Shown: positions 7,041 through 14,657 of the stretch, one piece after another
How positions within the stretch are numbered: position 1 is the stretch's first letter
How the letters are laid out: each line of letters opens with the position of its first letter
From: a virus
Length of the DNA stretch: 30,733 nucleotides
IMG/VR virus record: IMGVR_UViG_3300009181_002861
Coordinates: 1-30,733 of that record
Strand: one strand, 5' to 3'
The notes under the pieces: generated by a model
The model's database searches: none
Seen by the model: only the letters and a program-made list of their open reading frames with translations
Told to the model about the DNA's origin: nothing
Made by a program: the position numbers and the translations under genes

Positions 7041-8741
7041 TTATTTCTTTTTCTTTTTGGTTATTTCCGAAACTCTTACTTTATTATCGTTAGGTGTGAC
7101 TAGAGGCTCTTTATTACTACCACCACCAAGAACGCCACCGACACCCATATCATTTGCTCCTGGGTCATCAATCGCTTCTATTACTTTTCTAAAATTCCTA
7201 AATTCTTTTTGTTCTTTGTATGTCTGGTCACCTAGACCGGCTGGTAAACCAGAACGTGAACTGAATGTTGGCCCAACACCGACACCTTGAGTATTCATAC
7301 CAAACATTCTATTATAGAACTTTTTAGACTTTACTTTTTCCTTGTCCTTGGAGAAGTTGGCTTCTTTTGGCTCGGGGAGGACTTGGACTTTGGGGCCACC
7401 GTCTTCACTGTAGGCTCTAAAGGTGTAACTGGAGTTGTACTTAACGTCTCCGTCTTTGACGCTATCAACTTTTCCGAGTTTTCGCTGGAGTTGTTGACCT
7501 GGGGCGTTTTCTTGAATATTCCTAAAATTGCTTTTAACATTTTTAATTTCCTTAAATAAAGAACCACTTCTACGATTCAGCCAATCTTCGGCTGTCTCTC
7601 CTAAAGTTTCAGAACCCAAAAATTCACTTGTTGACTCGTATACTGAATGTATATCTTCCTCTTTACTATCTAGGTCACCAGTATTGTCAAAATAAATGAA
7701 TGTTTTAAAGGACTCATTGAAATATTTAGTATTTTCTTGTGACTTCATCCACTTGTCATGTCTGATTGATTCCGTCATCATTTTAGACAATAATGAGTTT
7801 CTCTTTTGACTGGTTTCATTATTGGTTTCAACAAAAATCATCATTGTATCGTAACCAAGTTCTTCCAATTCTTCTTTGATAAAAGCAATTCTATCTCTAT
7901 CGTCTGCCGGACCATTAATAATAAGTGGACCACGGTTACGAATACCTTCTCTACGGAGGTCACCAGTCTTCTCCGCCAACTTCTGTTTGTCATTCAAATA
8001 GTCTTGTGCTTGAATGAAATTTAATTCTACAATCTTAGATTCAGCAATAGCTTCACGGATAACAATATCTTTACCAGAACCTGGACCACCAGTTACAAAG
8101 ATTGCTCTAAACAATCCGTGACTATAAGATTCGTGAATACCCATACCCTTACGAGTATCGTGCATCAATTCTTTTGCGTGTGTATCAGAAACATGACTTG
8201 GAACGCCATGTTTAAATTTAGAAACATCATTACTTTTAGCGTGTGCACGCATCTTGGTACCAGACATACCTTCTGTGCCTTCAGCATCAGGATCACGCTG
8301 GCCAGCAGAATGTACATGAATCTTTTTAAAATTATACAAGGCACCAGTGTGCGTACCATTAAATTTTTGTAACTTATCCTTCATTTCTTTCACACGGTCG
8401 GAACCAACAACCATATGAAGGTGTGTCACACCTTGTTTGTGTAACTTAGCAGCTTGGTGTAAAAATGAAGGATGTTCTTTATCTGATGACTTAAAATTAG
8501 TACCAGGAGAATATCTCTTTAGGTGTTTAATCTTTTGTGTTGCAGATAATGGATTCTTATTCTTATCTTGGCTATGTGAAGTTATAACAGTATGACCAGC
8601 ACTATGTTTTGCAGCAACTTCTTTGACTTTATCAATTAATTTTAAATGTCCGGTCGTAGGCGGATTCATCCGACCATAGGTGAAAACGTGATGTGTACCA
8701 CCACTATTTTCTTCCTGTACAACTTCTAAAAAAGATTTCAT
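7041..8741 (-). CDS. Nucleotidyltransferase (cytidylyltransferase-like) fused to P-loop kinase, 566 aa
   Basis: After an N-terminal MKSFLEVVQEE resembling a capsid targeting peptide, residues 18-200 form an HxGH-type nucleotidyltransferase: GRMNPPTTGH at 23-32 (T/xGH active site) and EGMSGTKMR at 157-165 (ISTxxxR-like site). Residues 210-370 are a separate P-loop domain with GGPGSGKD at 218-225 and a later FVETNNETSQKRN, as in AAA_33/zeta-type kinases of phages. The C-terminal 200 residues are a polar tail with SYTFRAYSEDGG and EDPGAND-like elements (IDDPGANDMGVGG). The order nucleotidyltransferase then kinase recalls NadR, but substrate residues cannot be assigned and cytidylyl or adenylyl transfer to another small molecule is equally possible. 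The ATG overlaps the upstream stop (ATGA). Presumably expressed late from 9976. Confidence 0.75.
   Translation of the reverse strand: MKSFLEVVQEENSGGTHHVFTYGRMNPPTTGHLKLIDKVKEVAAKHSAGHTVITSHSQDKNKNPLSATQKIKHLKRYSPGTNFKSSDKEHPSFLHQAAKLHKQGVTHLHMVVGSDRVKEMKDKLQKFNGTHTGALYNFKKIHVHSAGQRDPDAEGTEGMSGTKMRAHAKSNDVSKFKHGVPSHVSDTHAKELMHDTRKGMGIHESYSHGLFRAIFVTGGPGSGKDIVIREAIAESKIVELNFIQAQDYLNDKQKLAEKTGDLRREGIRNRGPLIINGPADDRDRIAFIKEELEELGYDTMMIFVETNNETSQKRNSLLSKMMTESIRHDKWMKSQENTKYFNESFKTFIYFDNTGDLDSKEEDIHSVYESTSEFLGSETLGETAEDWLNRRSGSLFKEIKNVKSNFRNIQENAPGQQLQRKLGKVDSVKDGDVKYNSSYTFRAYSEDGGPKVQVLPEPKEANFSKDKEKVKSKKFYNRMFGMNTQGVGVGPTFSSRSGLPAGLGDQTYKEQKEFRNFRKVIEAIDDPGANDMGVGGVLGGGSNKEPLVTPNDNKVRVSEITKKKKK
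7331..7540 (-). CDS. Possible overprinted small gene inside the kinase-fusion gene, 69 aa
   Basis: In another frame of the same strand, an ATG at 7540 is preceded by AAGGA with eight-base spacing, an ideal ribosome binding site. It opens 69 codons ending in TAA. The product starts MLKAILGIFKKTPQ, a short hydrophobic then basic helix, and continues as a Ser/Thr/Pro/Lys-rich tail ending PRTRKK. Composition is coherent rather than random. However, AT-rich phage genes often contain shadow frames of this size, and the main frame through here also looks like conserved protein. No homologue comes to mind. Treat as a hypothesis. Confidence 0.25.
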   Translation of the reverse strand: MLKAILGIFKKTPQVNNSSENSEKLIASKTETLSTTPVTPLEPTVKTVAPKSKSSPSQKKPTSPRTRKK

Positions 8742-9931
8742 TTACGTACTTTTAATAGATTTTGTTTGGCAAATTCTGGACGATTAACCAACTTAGTAGG
8801 TTGATTATCGTGGTGTACAACAAAACCTTCTGGTTTAGATTTCTTGCCGCCAATGTGATGTTGATAATTACCCTCATGAGTTTCTAATGAATTAACCAAG
8901 TGATTCTTAGCTTGTGCTAGGTGATGATGCATAGTCAATAAATTACCATAATGTGCTTTGTGTTTTTCAACGTGGCTAATTTGTTTGGCGCCTTCACCAG
9001 TTTTTTCAGATTTAGACTTTTCGGTCTTCACTTTGGCTGCTTGTTTCTCATGTACATCTTTTATGTGTTCTTTGAAACCTTTGACAGAAGGAACTTCATC
9101 ATGTCTAACTGTTTTATTGATATAAGTTGAAAGGTGGCCATGTTCACCAGAATGTGATGGATGAATAGAATCATACATCTTGTGGCCGTGAGTATCGTGG
9201 ATTTCTTTGGCGGCTGCCATATGTTTTTGAAATCCTGTTTCATTGGCAGCTGAGTGTTTTACTTTAGAAGTATCGTGTTCTGCGCCATGAATATGAACAT
9301 CTGGATGCTCTTTAAAATTCCCATGGTCGACATGAGGTGAAGCACTTTTCATGTCAGCACTATACTTACTGTGAACCACTACACCAACCTTAGACCTTTT
9401 AATCTTGTCTGCTTCTTTACCGTGAGCAGTATAGGTTATTGTATTTGGTGTAAAAGAGACTTTATTTTTTTCTGCTTCAAACAAATATTCTTCTTTCAAT
9501 ACCTTTGTATCAGCATGGTGCATCAAATCACCTTGATATACACCAGTTTTTGGTGATACTTTTGGTAGATGTTTGAGAGCGTGTTTTAGAGCATGAGCAA
9601 GACCTGGTGCATGGCCATGGTTCTTGTCAATATCTTTTTCTGTGTGGTTAATCTTTGGATTCTTGTTGAAGGCAGATTTAGTAGCAACAAAGAATTTACC
9701 ATTCTTAGGGTGGTGTCCGAATACGATTGATGGAGAACCGTCATACTTCATCGTTAGATTACTACTTTTGGCACCAGATGTCATATTAGCGTGTGCCTTC
9801 ATTAAAGCAGCATGAGCGTGTTCAAAACCGGCATGGCCATGCATCAAAGGTCTATCTTCCGCATGGTGGATGTGCTTCAGTTCCGAACCTTCGCCGGATT
9901 CTTCTTTTAAGAATGTTGAAAACGATTGCAT
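8738..9931 (-). CDS. Histidine-rich ligase-fold (covalent nucleotidyltransferase-like) protein, 397 aa
   Basis: ATG at 9931 is preceded by AAGGGA; a GTG in frame at 9958 is possible but lacks such a site, and MQSFSTFLKEES then matches the neighbours' N-termini, with FLKE fitting the T4 LxE cleavage rule. Motifs in order resemble the DNA/RNA ligase superfamily: MKYDGSPSIVFG with candidate nucleotidyl-lysine K62 (motif I KxDG), GKFFVATKS, VYQGDLM at 131-137 (motif III-like), KVGVVVHSKY (IIIa-like), PEGFVV at 367-372 and K380 (motifs IV/V). It resembles phage proteins annotated DUF6267. I count 50 histidines in 397 residues (12.6%), most in the middle insert. Metal binding or pH response is possible. 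Substrate unknown; activity inferred from motifs only. First gene after an exact late promoter. Confidence 0.65.
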   Translation of the reverse strand: MQSFSTFLKEESGEGSELKHIHHAEDRPLMHGHAGFEHAHAALMKAHANMTSGAKSSNLTMKYDGSPSIVFGHHPKNGKFFVATKSAFNKNPKINHTEKDIDKNHGHAPGLAHALKHALKHLPKVSPKTGVYQGDLMHHADTKVLKEEYLFEAEKNKVSFTPNTITYTAHGKEADKIKRSKVGVVVHSKYSADMKSASPHVDHGNFKEHPDVHIHGAEHDTSKVKHSAANETGFQKHMAAAKEIHDTHGHKMYDSIHPSHSGEHGHLSTYINKTVRHDEVPSVKGFKEHIKDVHEKQAAKVKTEKSKSEKTGEGAKQISHVEKHKAHYGNLLTMHHHLAQAKNHLVNSLETHEGNYQHHIGGKKSKPEGFVVHHDNQPTKLVNRPEFAKQNLLKVRK

Positions 9932-9975
9932 TAATTTTTCCCTTAGATTGCAACACACTTTGGTTGCCGGTTACT

Positions 9976-9983
9976 TATTTATA
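9976..9983 (-). promoter_or_regulatory. T4-type late promoter TATAAATA
   Basis: The plus strand reads tatttata, giving an exact TATAAATA on the minus strand, 45 bases upstream of the ATG at 9931 and inside the 123-base gap after the sugar operon. It would start the late block covering the ligase-like, kinase-fusion, EF-hand and 607-residue genes. This gap holds no ORF, tRNA or convincing terminator, so sugar-operon transcripts may read through into the late genes. Confidence 0.75.
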
Positions 9984-10054
9984 CAACATTTAACCTATCG
10001 TAGTCAAACCTTACAAAGATTCGGTTAGATACATAGTGACGAGATTGTTGGCTT

Positions 10055-10891
10055 TTAAAGTAGACTGTCCAGCATTTGTTCTGTATTGTACTTAGGCACA
10101 TACCCTAGCTGCTGAATTTTAGATATGTCCAGGACCATATTTTTGGTTTGGACTTTTTTATGAAAGTCAACAATTTCAATACTGTTGAACTTGGAGATAG
10201 AATTAAGACGGGTTCTCACATATTCCAAAGAATTTCTTAGATACACTTTCTCACCATTACCTATGTTATAGATTTCACCGACAGGTCCTTTTTCTATCAC
10301 TAGATTGATAGCCTGTACTACATCATCCACATGGATGTAATCACGATATAAATCTCCACCGTCATATAGGTTAATATCACGGTTTTCTTTAATCTCATTA
10401 ATCAGATATTGTAAGGCATTCTTTTTCTTGGATACTTTCTTGTCACCTTTACCGAGAACATTACCTAAACGTAAGATTCTCCATTGAATACCAAACGTTT
10501 CACAATATGAAATTAACAACTGTTCGGCAGTTCTTTTGGTAATTGAATAGAATCCTTTTGGGTCACAATGTGAGTCTTCTTTGGCTGGCAACTCTACATC
10601 GCCATAAACGAACCAAGAACTTATAAAGTTGAAACAGACATTCTTATTCTTGCAAGATTCCAAGACCTTTATCAGAGTGGTTAGATTAGTATCTATATCT
10701 ATGAACGGGTCGGTATGTACGTTATAATTATCGATGGTCGAAATGAAATATACAATATCAAGTGGATGAGTATTGTTTGATTTTACTTTATAATCATTTC
10801 TTTCATTTGACCATAAAATATTTGGTGTCAGTTCTTCATATTTTCCACCCACGAAGCCAGAGCCACCAAATAGATTGATTAACTTTTCCAT
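10055..10891 (-). CDS. NAD-dependent sugar epimerase/reductase (SDR family), 278 aa
   Basis: Extended SDR fold: the Rossmann nucleotide loop GGSGFVGG is at 9-16, the catalytic Ser near SSWFVYGD (91-98), and YxxxK as Y115-K119 in FYSITKRTAEQLL. DYIHVDDVVQAINLVIE and GEIYNIGNGEKV are typical of sugar-nucleotide epimerase/reductases. It is short for the family (278 residues), with a compressed N-terminal half. It lies last in the sugar operon, overlapping the RfbH-like gene by 13 bases. In dideoxysugar pathways an SDR of this kind reduces the 4-keto group after the dehydrase step (as CDP-abequose or paratose synthases do). I infer that role, but an epimerase is also possible. Confidence 0.75.
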   Translation of the reverse strand: MEKLINLFGGSGFVGGKYEELTPNILWSNERNDYKVKSNNTHPLDIVYFISTIDNYNVHTDPFIDIDTNLTTLIKVLESCKNKNVCFNFISSWFVYGDVELPAKEDSHCDPKGFYSITKRTAEQLLISYCETFGIQWRILRLGNVLGKGDKKVSKKKNALQYLINEIKENRDINLYDGGDLYRDYIHVDDVVQAINLVIEKGPVGEIYNIGNGEKVYLRNSLEYVRTRLNSISKFNSIEIVDFHKKVQTKNMVLDISKIQQLGYVPKYNTEQMLDSLL

Positions 10892-12162
10892 TTCTTACAC
10901 ACCTTTTCAATGTAATTTAGAATCTTATCGTTCCACAGAGGAGAACAACCAACAAAAAATACATTACTGAGTGCTAAATTGGAATTAGGATAGTTTTTAT
11001 AATTATCTAAGTGTTCATAACCAGGATGTATTAAGATGTTGCCACTAAAGTAATTACGAGTTTGAATTTTATTAGCTTCAAAGTGAGCAACTAACTTTTC
11101 TTTTACTTCTTGTGATTCACAATAGATTGGCACACCAAACCAAGATGGGTCACCTTTAGGTAAGGCATTAATTACTCTTACCTCTTTTACATTATCTTCA
11201 ATAAACTTCTGAACTTTGTTTTTATATTCACGGCGTTTCTCATCAATATATTCAAACTTTTTCAACTGTTCAATACCAATAGCACCTTGTAGGTCTAGTG
11301 GTTTCAGATTATATCCCATTGTAGAGAACACGTATTTGTGGTCAACAACACCATCATAGTTATTCAACCAGGTATCAAATCGATTACCACAAGTACCACA
11401 TTCCAATAGATTGTTAGAACCAATACAGTAACAGTCACGACCCCACCACGACACGGAACGCATGATATTAATCAGACCATCATCATTAGTACAAACCATT
11501 CCACCTTCACCTGTAGAGATATGGTGTGCGGGATAGAATGATGTAGACCAACAGTAGTAATAGTCTGTCAACATTTTTCCATCATAGTTAGAACCTAACG
11601 AATCACAGTTATCACCAATCAATAGAATTCCGTATTTTGTACAAATATCACGTAAAATGTCCATATTAGGAGGATTACCAAGAACTGGAGACACAAAGAT
11701 ACCTTTGGTTTTTGGTGTAATCTTTTCTTCAATCTTGGTGAGGTCAAAGTTAAGTGTGTCTAATTCAATATCAATAAAGACTGCCTTCAAACCATTCTGT
11801 TCAATAGGTGCAATTGTTGTTGGAAATCCCACAGGTGACACAATAATCTCATCACCGTTCTTCCATTTCATATAATGTTTCAATGCAGTAATCATCACCA
11901 AGTTAGCGGAACTACCTGAATTGACCATGTGAGAATTCTTCACTTGGAACTTTTTACTGAACTTCATTTGAAACTGTGCTACTTTTTCGCCTGAGGTAAT
12001 CCACTTACCATTCAGTAATGTATCCATGGCAGCATACATTTCATTTTCGTCCCACAATTGACCTGAATATTGAACAAATTGTCCTTCTTCATAGTTATCA
12101 TAGTTCTTTGCATAAGCGGGCCTATTCTTCGATAGAGCCTGAATCATATCACTATATTCCAT
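10879..12162 (-). CDS. RfbH/E1-type hexulose-3-dehydrase (DegT/DnrJ aminotransferase fold), 427 aa
   Basis: PLP-dependent DegT/DnrJ/EryC1 fold with SGSSANLV at 82-89 and GDNCDSLGSNYDG at 183-195. At the position of the PLP lysine the sequence is SFYPAHHISTGEGG (208-221), with His213-His214 instead of Lys. This is the hallmark of E1/RfbH dehydrases, which remove the 3-hydroxyl of 4-keto-6-deoxyhexoses via PMP and an iron-sulfur cluster. Cluster cysteines are present: C186, then exactly 57 residues to C244, C246, and C255 or C258, as in the E1 pattern C-x57-C-x-C, with a few extra residues before the last Cys. The E3-type ferredoxin reductase partner is not in the window. Placed between the C-methyltransferase and an SDR, it fits 3-deoxysugar synthesis. 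Confidence 0.88.
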   Translation of the reverse strand: MEYSDMIQALSKNRPAYAKNYDNYEEGQFVQYSGQLWDENEMYAAMDTLLNGKWITSGEKVAQFQMKFSKKFQVKNSHMVNSGSSANLVMITALKHYMKWKNGDEIIVSPVGFPTTIAPIEQNGLKAVFIDIELDTLNFDLTKIEEKITPKTKGIFVSPVLGNPPNMDILRDICTKYGILLIGDNCDSLGSNYDGKMLTDYYYCWSTSFYPAHHISTGEGGMVCTNDDGLINIMRSVSWWGRDCYCIGSNNLLECGTCGNRFDTWLNNYDGVVDHKYVFSTMGYNLKPLDLQGAIGIEQLKKFEYIDEKRREYKNKVQKFIEDNVKEVRVINALPKGDPSWFGVPIYCESQEVKEKLVAHFEANKIQTRNYFSGNILIHPGYEHLDNYKNYPNSNLALSNVFFVGCSPLWNDKILNYIEKVCKKWKS

Positions 12163-12163
12163 C

Positions 12164-13351
12164 TTACAAGTCTTTCAAGTTTAAAAATTTATCATTTGGA
12201 TTGTTTCTTTGTGCCAGAATACGTTTACGTATCTCATCAAAGAAGTTCCATGCCAAAGGTACAAACATTAGTTTATCATCTTCTGTGAAAGATTTCAATA
12301 CATCTGAACCAACTATACCAATAGAAGAACCTGGAGTATACAGACCTTGTTTCAATGGATTATCATCAATAATCATATCCATTTTTACTTTTGAGAAATT
12401 CAACAACGTGTTACCTTTGGCTGGTGCACCATAACCGATAATCTTATATCCCTGGTCTCTACAGTAGTCAACAAACGTGCTGAACGAACTAACCATGTTC
12501 AAACATTTACTTTCATATTCCCAATAAGTCTTTGTCTTGTATAAACCAGCAACTGCTTCCATATCAATTAGATTTTTAACAGTAGCTTCGGCAGTTTTAT
12601 CTGCACTAATAACAAATATATAACTTATGCCATGAATGGGTGTTTTCACCACATCAATCAGGTTCAACCCCGCTCTTCTACACAATAACTTCATCGAATG
12701 AATATTGTAGAATGAAATATGTTCGTGGTAAATTGTATCAAATTCATTATTCAGAATCATATTCGCTTGAGATGTTTGAATAAAGATTAATCCTGAATGT
12801 TCTAAATTCCTTTTACAGTTCTTTAAAAACTCAATTGGATTAGGATTATGAGCAAAAGCATTCTGACAAACAATGATATCGGCCTTATTTGAATAAGTCT
12901 CATCAAAATATCCACACACAACTTCATGGTTGGCAGAAGATAGGCTATGTAAATTCTCAGCTGGATCAACACCATATGTTTTAATACCACGGGCTTTAAA
13001 TTTATTCAACTGTGAACCGTCATTACAACCAATATCTAATACTGTGAATGGTGTGATTCTACCATACTTTTCAAGGCAGAAATCGGCAAACCAATCCATA
13101 TATTCAACATAGGTACTGGTAGTTCCACTCACATACAGGTAGTTTTTATAGATTAGGTCTGGATTAACAGCGTGAGTCAACTGCACATGATAACAATTTT
13201 CACACCTGTGAATTTTTAATGGGTATGAATCTTCGTGGTCATCTTTATTCTTTTTGTAGGAATTAGCCAACGGCTGGTCATTTAAATCAAGTACCGGAAC
13301 TAATTGATCCGAGTCACAAGCCAAACATCTTTTAATTTCAGTTAAGTCCAT
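12164..13351 (-). CDS. Sugar C-methyltransferase, TylC3/NovU type, 395 aa
   Basis: N-terminal zinc ribbon with C9-x2-C12 and C50-x2-C53 (RCENCYHVQL), followed by a SAM-binding Rossmann domain, VLDIGCNDGSQL at about 103-114. The motif YHEHISFYN and a C-terminal GYGAPAKGNTLLNF are diagnostic of the family that adds a C-methyl branch to 4-keto-deoxysugar nucleotides (TylC3, NovU, EvaC). Length is about the usual 400-410 residues. It overlaps its upstream neighbour by one base (TAATG) and precedes the RfbH-like gene by one base. Combined with the dehydratase and 3-dehydrase, it suggests a branched 3,6-dideoxy or 6-deoxyhexose. The carbon methylated cannot be told from sequence alone. Confidence 0.85.
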   Translation of the reverse strand: MDLTEIKRCLACDSDQLVPVLDLNDQPLANSYKKNKDDHEDSYPLKIHRCENCYHVQLTHAVNPDLIYKNYLYVSGTTSTYVEYMDWFADFCLEKYGRITPFTVLDIGCNDGSQLNKFKARGIKTYGVDPAENLHSLSSANHEVVCGYFDETYSNKADIIVCQNAFAHNPNPIEFLKNCKRNLEHSGLIFIQTSQANMILNNEFDTIYHEHISFYNIHSMKLLCRRAGLNLIDVVKTPIHGISYIFVISADKTAEATVKNLIDMEAVAGLYKTKTYWEYESKCLNMVSSFSTFVDYCRDQGYKIIGYGAPAKGNTLLNFSKVKMDMIIDDNPLKQGLYTPGSSIGIVGSDVLKSFTEDDKLMFVPLAWNFFDEIRKRILAQRNNPNDKFLNLKDL

Positions 13352-14079
13352 TATCTACCTTCATAAAAATTCTTATAGTTGTGAACCATATCATAATGAT
13401 TCTTCATCTCATTCAAATCCAGATTTGGATTTTCTGGAAAAATATTGTGTAATCTTGGATTAACATTATATTTAACACCACATAGGAAGAAGTAAACTTG
13501 TAGAAAACAATCATTCCATCCTAGTTGTGATTGGTTTTGGTGTAGTCTATCAAAATCTTTATCTAGAAATTCAACAAATCTATAAAAATTTTGAATGAAT
13601 GTTGACGTTTTCATAATTGTTCCTGCACCAACACCATATTGTTTTCTGTCTGGTTTAACACCAGAGATTCTCTCACAGGTATCTAATATATCCTGATTGA
13701 TATAATTTCCAACAGTAATATCATATGAAGCAACGTCCCAAGTCTCATCAAATTGTATCTCATTCAAACAAATCACATCATCTTCAGAAATAATAAAATG
13801 TGTTGTATTCATACAAATAGCAGCCATCATCATTCGTTTAACAAAATTAAATACACGTAGTTTATCGAAACCCCAATGTGGTGATGGATAACCTAAATCA
13901 AAATCTGCGTGAAGATAGTTTACATTATATTTTCTACATACATCATAGTGTGAACCACCAGCAGCATCACAAGCAACAAAATATGGTGCATTTGGATGAT
14001 ACTTACGAAAAGAGGCAATCGAGGCGTCTAATCCGGATTTATTATCTTTGTTCCAATGATATATGCCTAATGAAGCCAT
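13351..14079 (-). CDS. Putative GT-A-fold glycosyltransferase, 242 aa
   Basis: The N-terminus MASLGIYHWNKDNKSGLDAS resembles a GT-A nucleotide-sugar domain. FIISEDDVICLNEI at about residues 95-108 carries a DD pair in the usual place of the metal-binding DxD. Later motifs are VGAGTIMKTSTFIQNF and SQLGWNDCFLQVYFFLCGVK, where WxD-type acid is typical of the catalytic base region. No Pfam family comes to mind. The assignment rests on the acidic motif, the overall size and its place in a chain of sugar genes, with one-base overlaps on both sides. Confidence 0.5.
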   Translation of the reverse strand: MASLGIYHWNKDNKSGLDASIASFRKYHPNAPYFVACDAAGGSHYDVCRKYNVNYLHADFDLGYPSPHWGFDKLRVFNFVKRMMMAAICMNTTHFIISEDDVICLNEIQFDETWDVASYDITVGNYINQDILDTCERISGVKPDRKQYGVGAGTIMKTSTFIQNFYRFVEFLDKDFDRLHQNQSQLGWNDCFLQVYFFLCGVKYNVNPRLHNIFPENPNLDLNEMKNHYDMVHNYKNFYEGR

Positions 14080-14657
14080 TAGTTTCCGCCTTTGATAATT
14101 TGATTTATTTGATTAATAATTTCCATCGTAGGTTCTTGTTGTAACAATGGTAGAATTTTATTAATCATTTCGTCTGGCAAATCCCACCATTTCATTTCTA
14201 AAAGAGCATCAATAATTTCTTTATCAAAACGGAATTTTATTAATTTTGCTGGATTGCCACCATATATTGCATATGGTTCAATGTCTTTAAATACATGAGA
14301 GTTTGTTGCGACAACAGCACCATGGCCAACAGTAACACCAGACATGACAGTAACAGATTCTCCAAACCAAACATCAGAACCAATATTGATATCTCCTTTA
14401 GTTTGAACTTTTGGTAGAATTGCAATGTTGTTGAATATTTCGTTTCTTGGACCTAAATTACCAAATGCATAATTCGTACAAGCTTTAGGATTATGTGCAA
14501 CACCTTCGGATGGAAAAAATCTACATCCTAATCCTATTCCAGTAAAAGCACCAATGTTGACAGAAGGTCTTGTTGGGTCAGCATAAGAGATAAATTCTCT
14601 TACCGTTGTTGTGTAAGTGTCGGTTCCATAAGTGTGTTTGCCTACTTCTTTAATCAT
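14079..14657 (-). CDS. Left-handed beta-helix acyltransferase (CatB/XAT-like), 192 aa
   Basis: Hexapeptide repeats run through the middle (INIGSDVWFGESVTVMSGV, then TVGHGAVVATNSHVFKDIEP), with the family C-terminal block YAIYGGNPAKLIKFRF and a helical tail. This pattern is that of xenobiotic or sugar O/N-acetyltransferases using acetyl-CoA. The ATG at 14657 was preferred over an in-frame GTG at 14666 because AAGGTGG lies five bases upstream and the ATG forms an ATGA overlap with the preceding stop. In this operon it probably acetylates a sugar or sugar nucleotide. With no aminotransferase of normal type nearby, an O-acetyl target is more likely than N (inference). Confidence 0.8.
   Translation of the reverse strand: MIKEVGKHTYGTDTYTTTVREFISYADPTRPSVNIGAFTGIGLGCRFFPSEGVAHNPKACTNYAFGNLGPRNEIFNNIAILPKVQTKGDINIGSDVWFGESVTVMSGVTVGHGAVVATNSHVFKDIEPYAIYGGNPAKLIKFRFDKEIIDALLEMKWWDLPDEMINKILPLLQQEPTMEIINQINQIIKGGN

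Noticed and set aside
9932-10054. Gap searched for a tRNA or terminator
   Set aside because: No cloverleaf arms, T-loop consensus or strong inverted repeat could be found. Only the late promoter is supported.
12018-12434. Plus-strand ORF of 138 codons
   Set aside because: It lies antisense across the end of the well-supported C-methyltransferase gene and the start of the RfbH-like gene, has no ribosome binding site and a composition typical of reverse-complement shadows.
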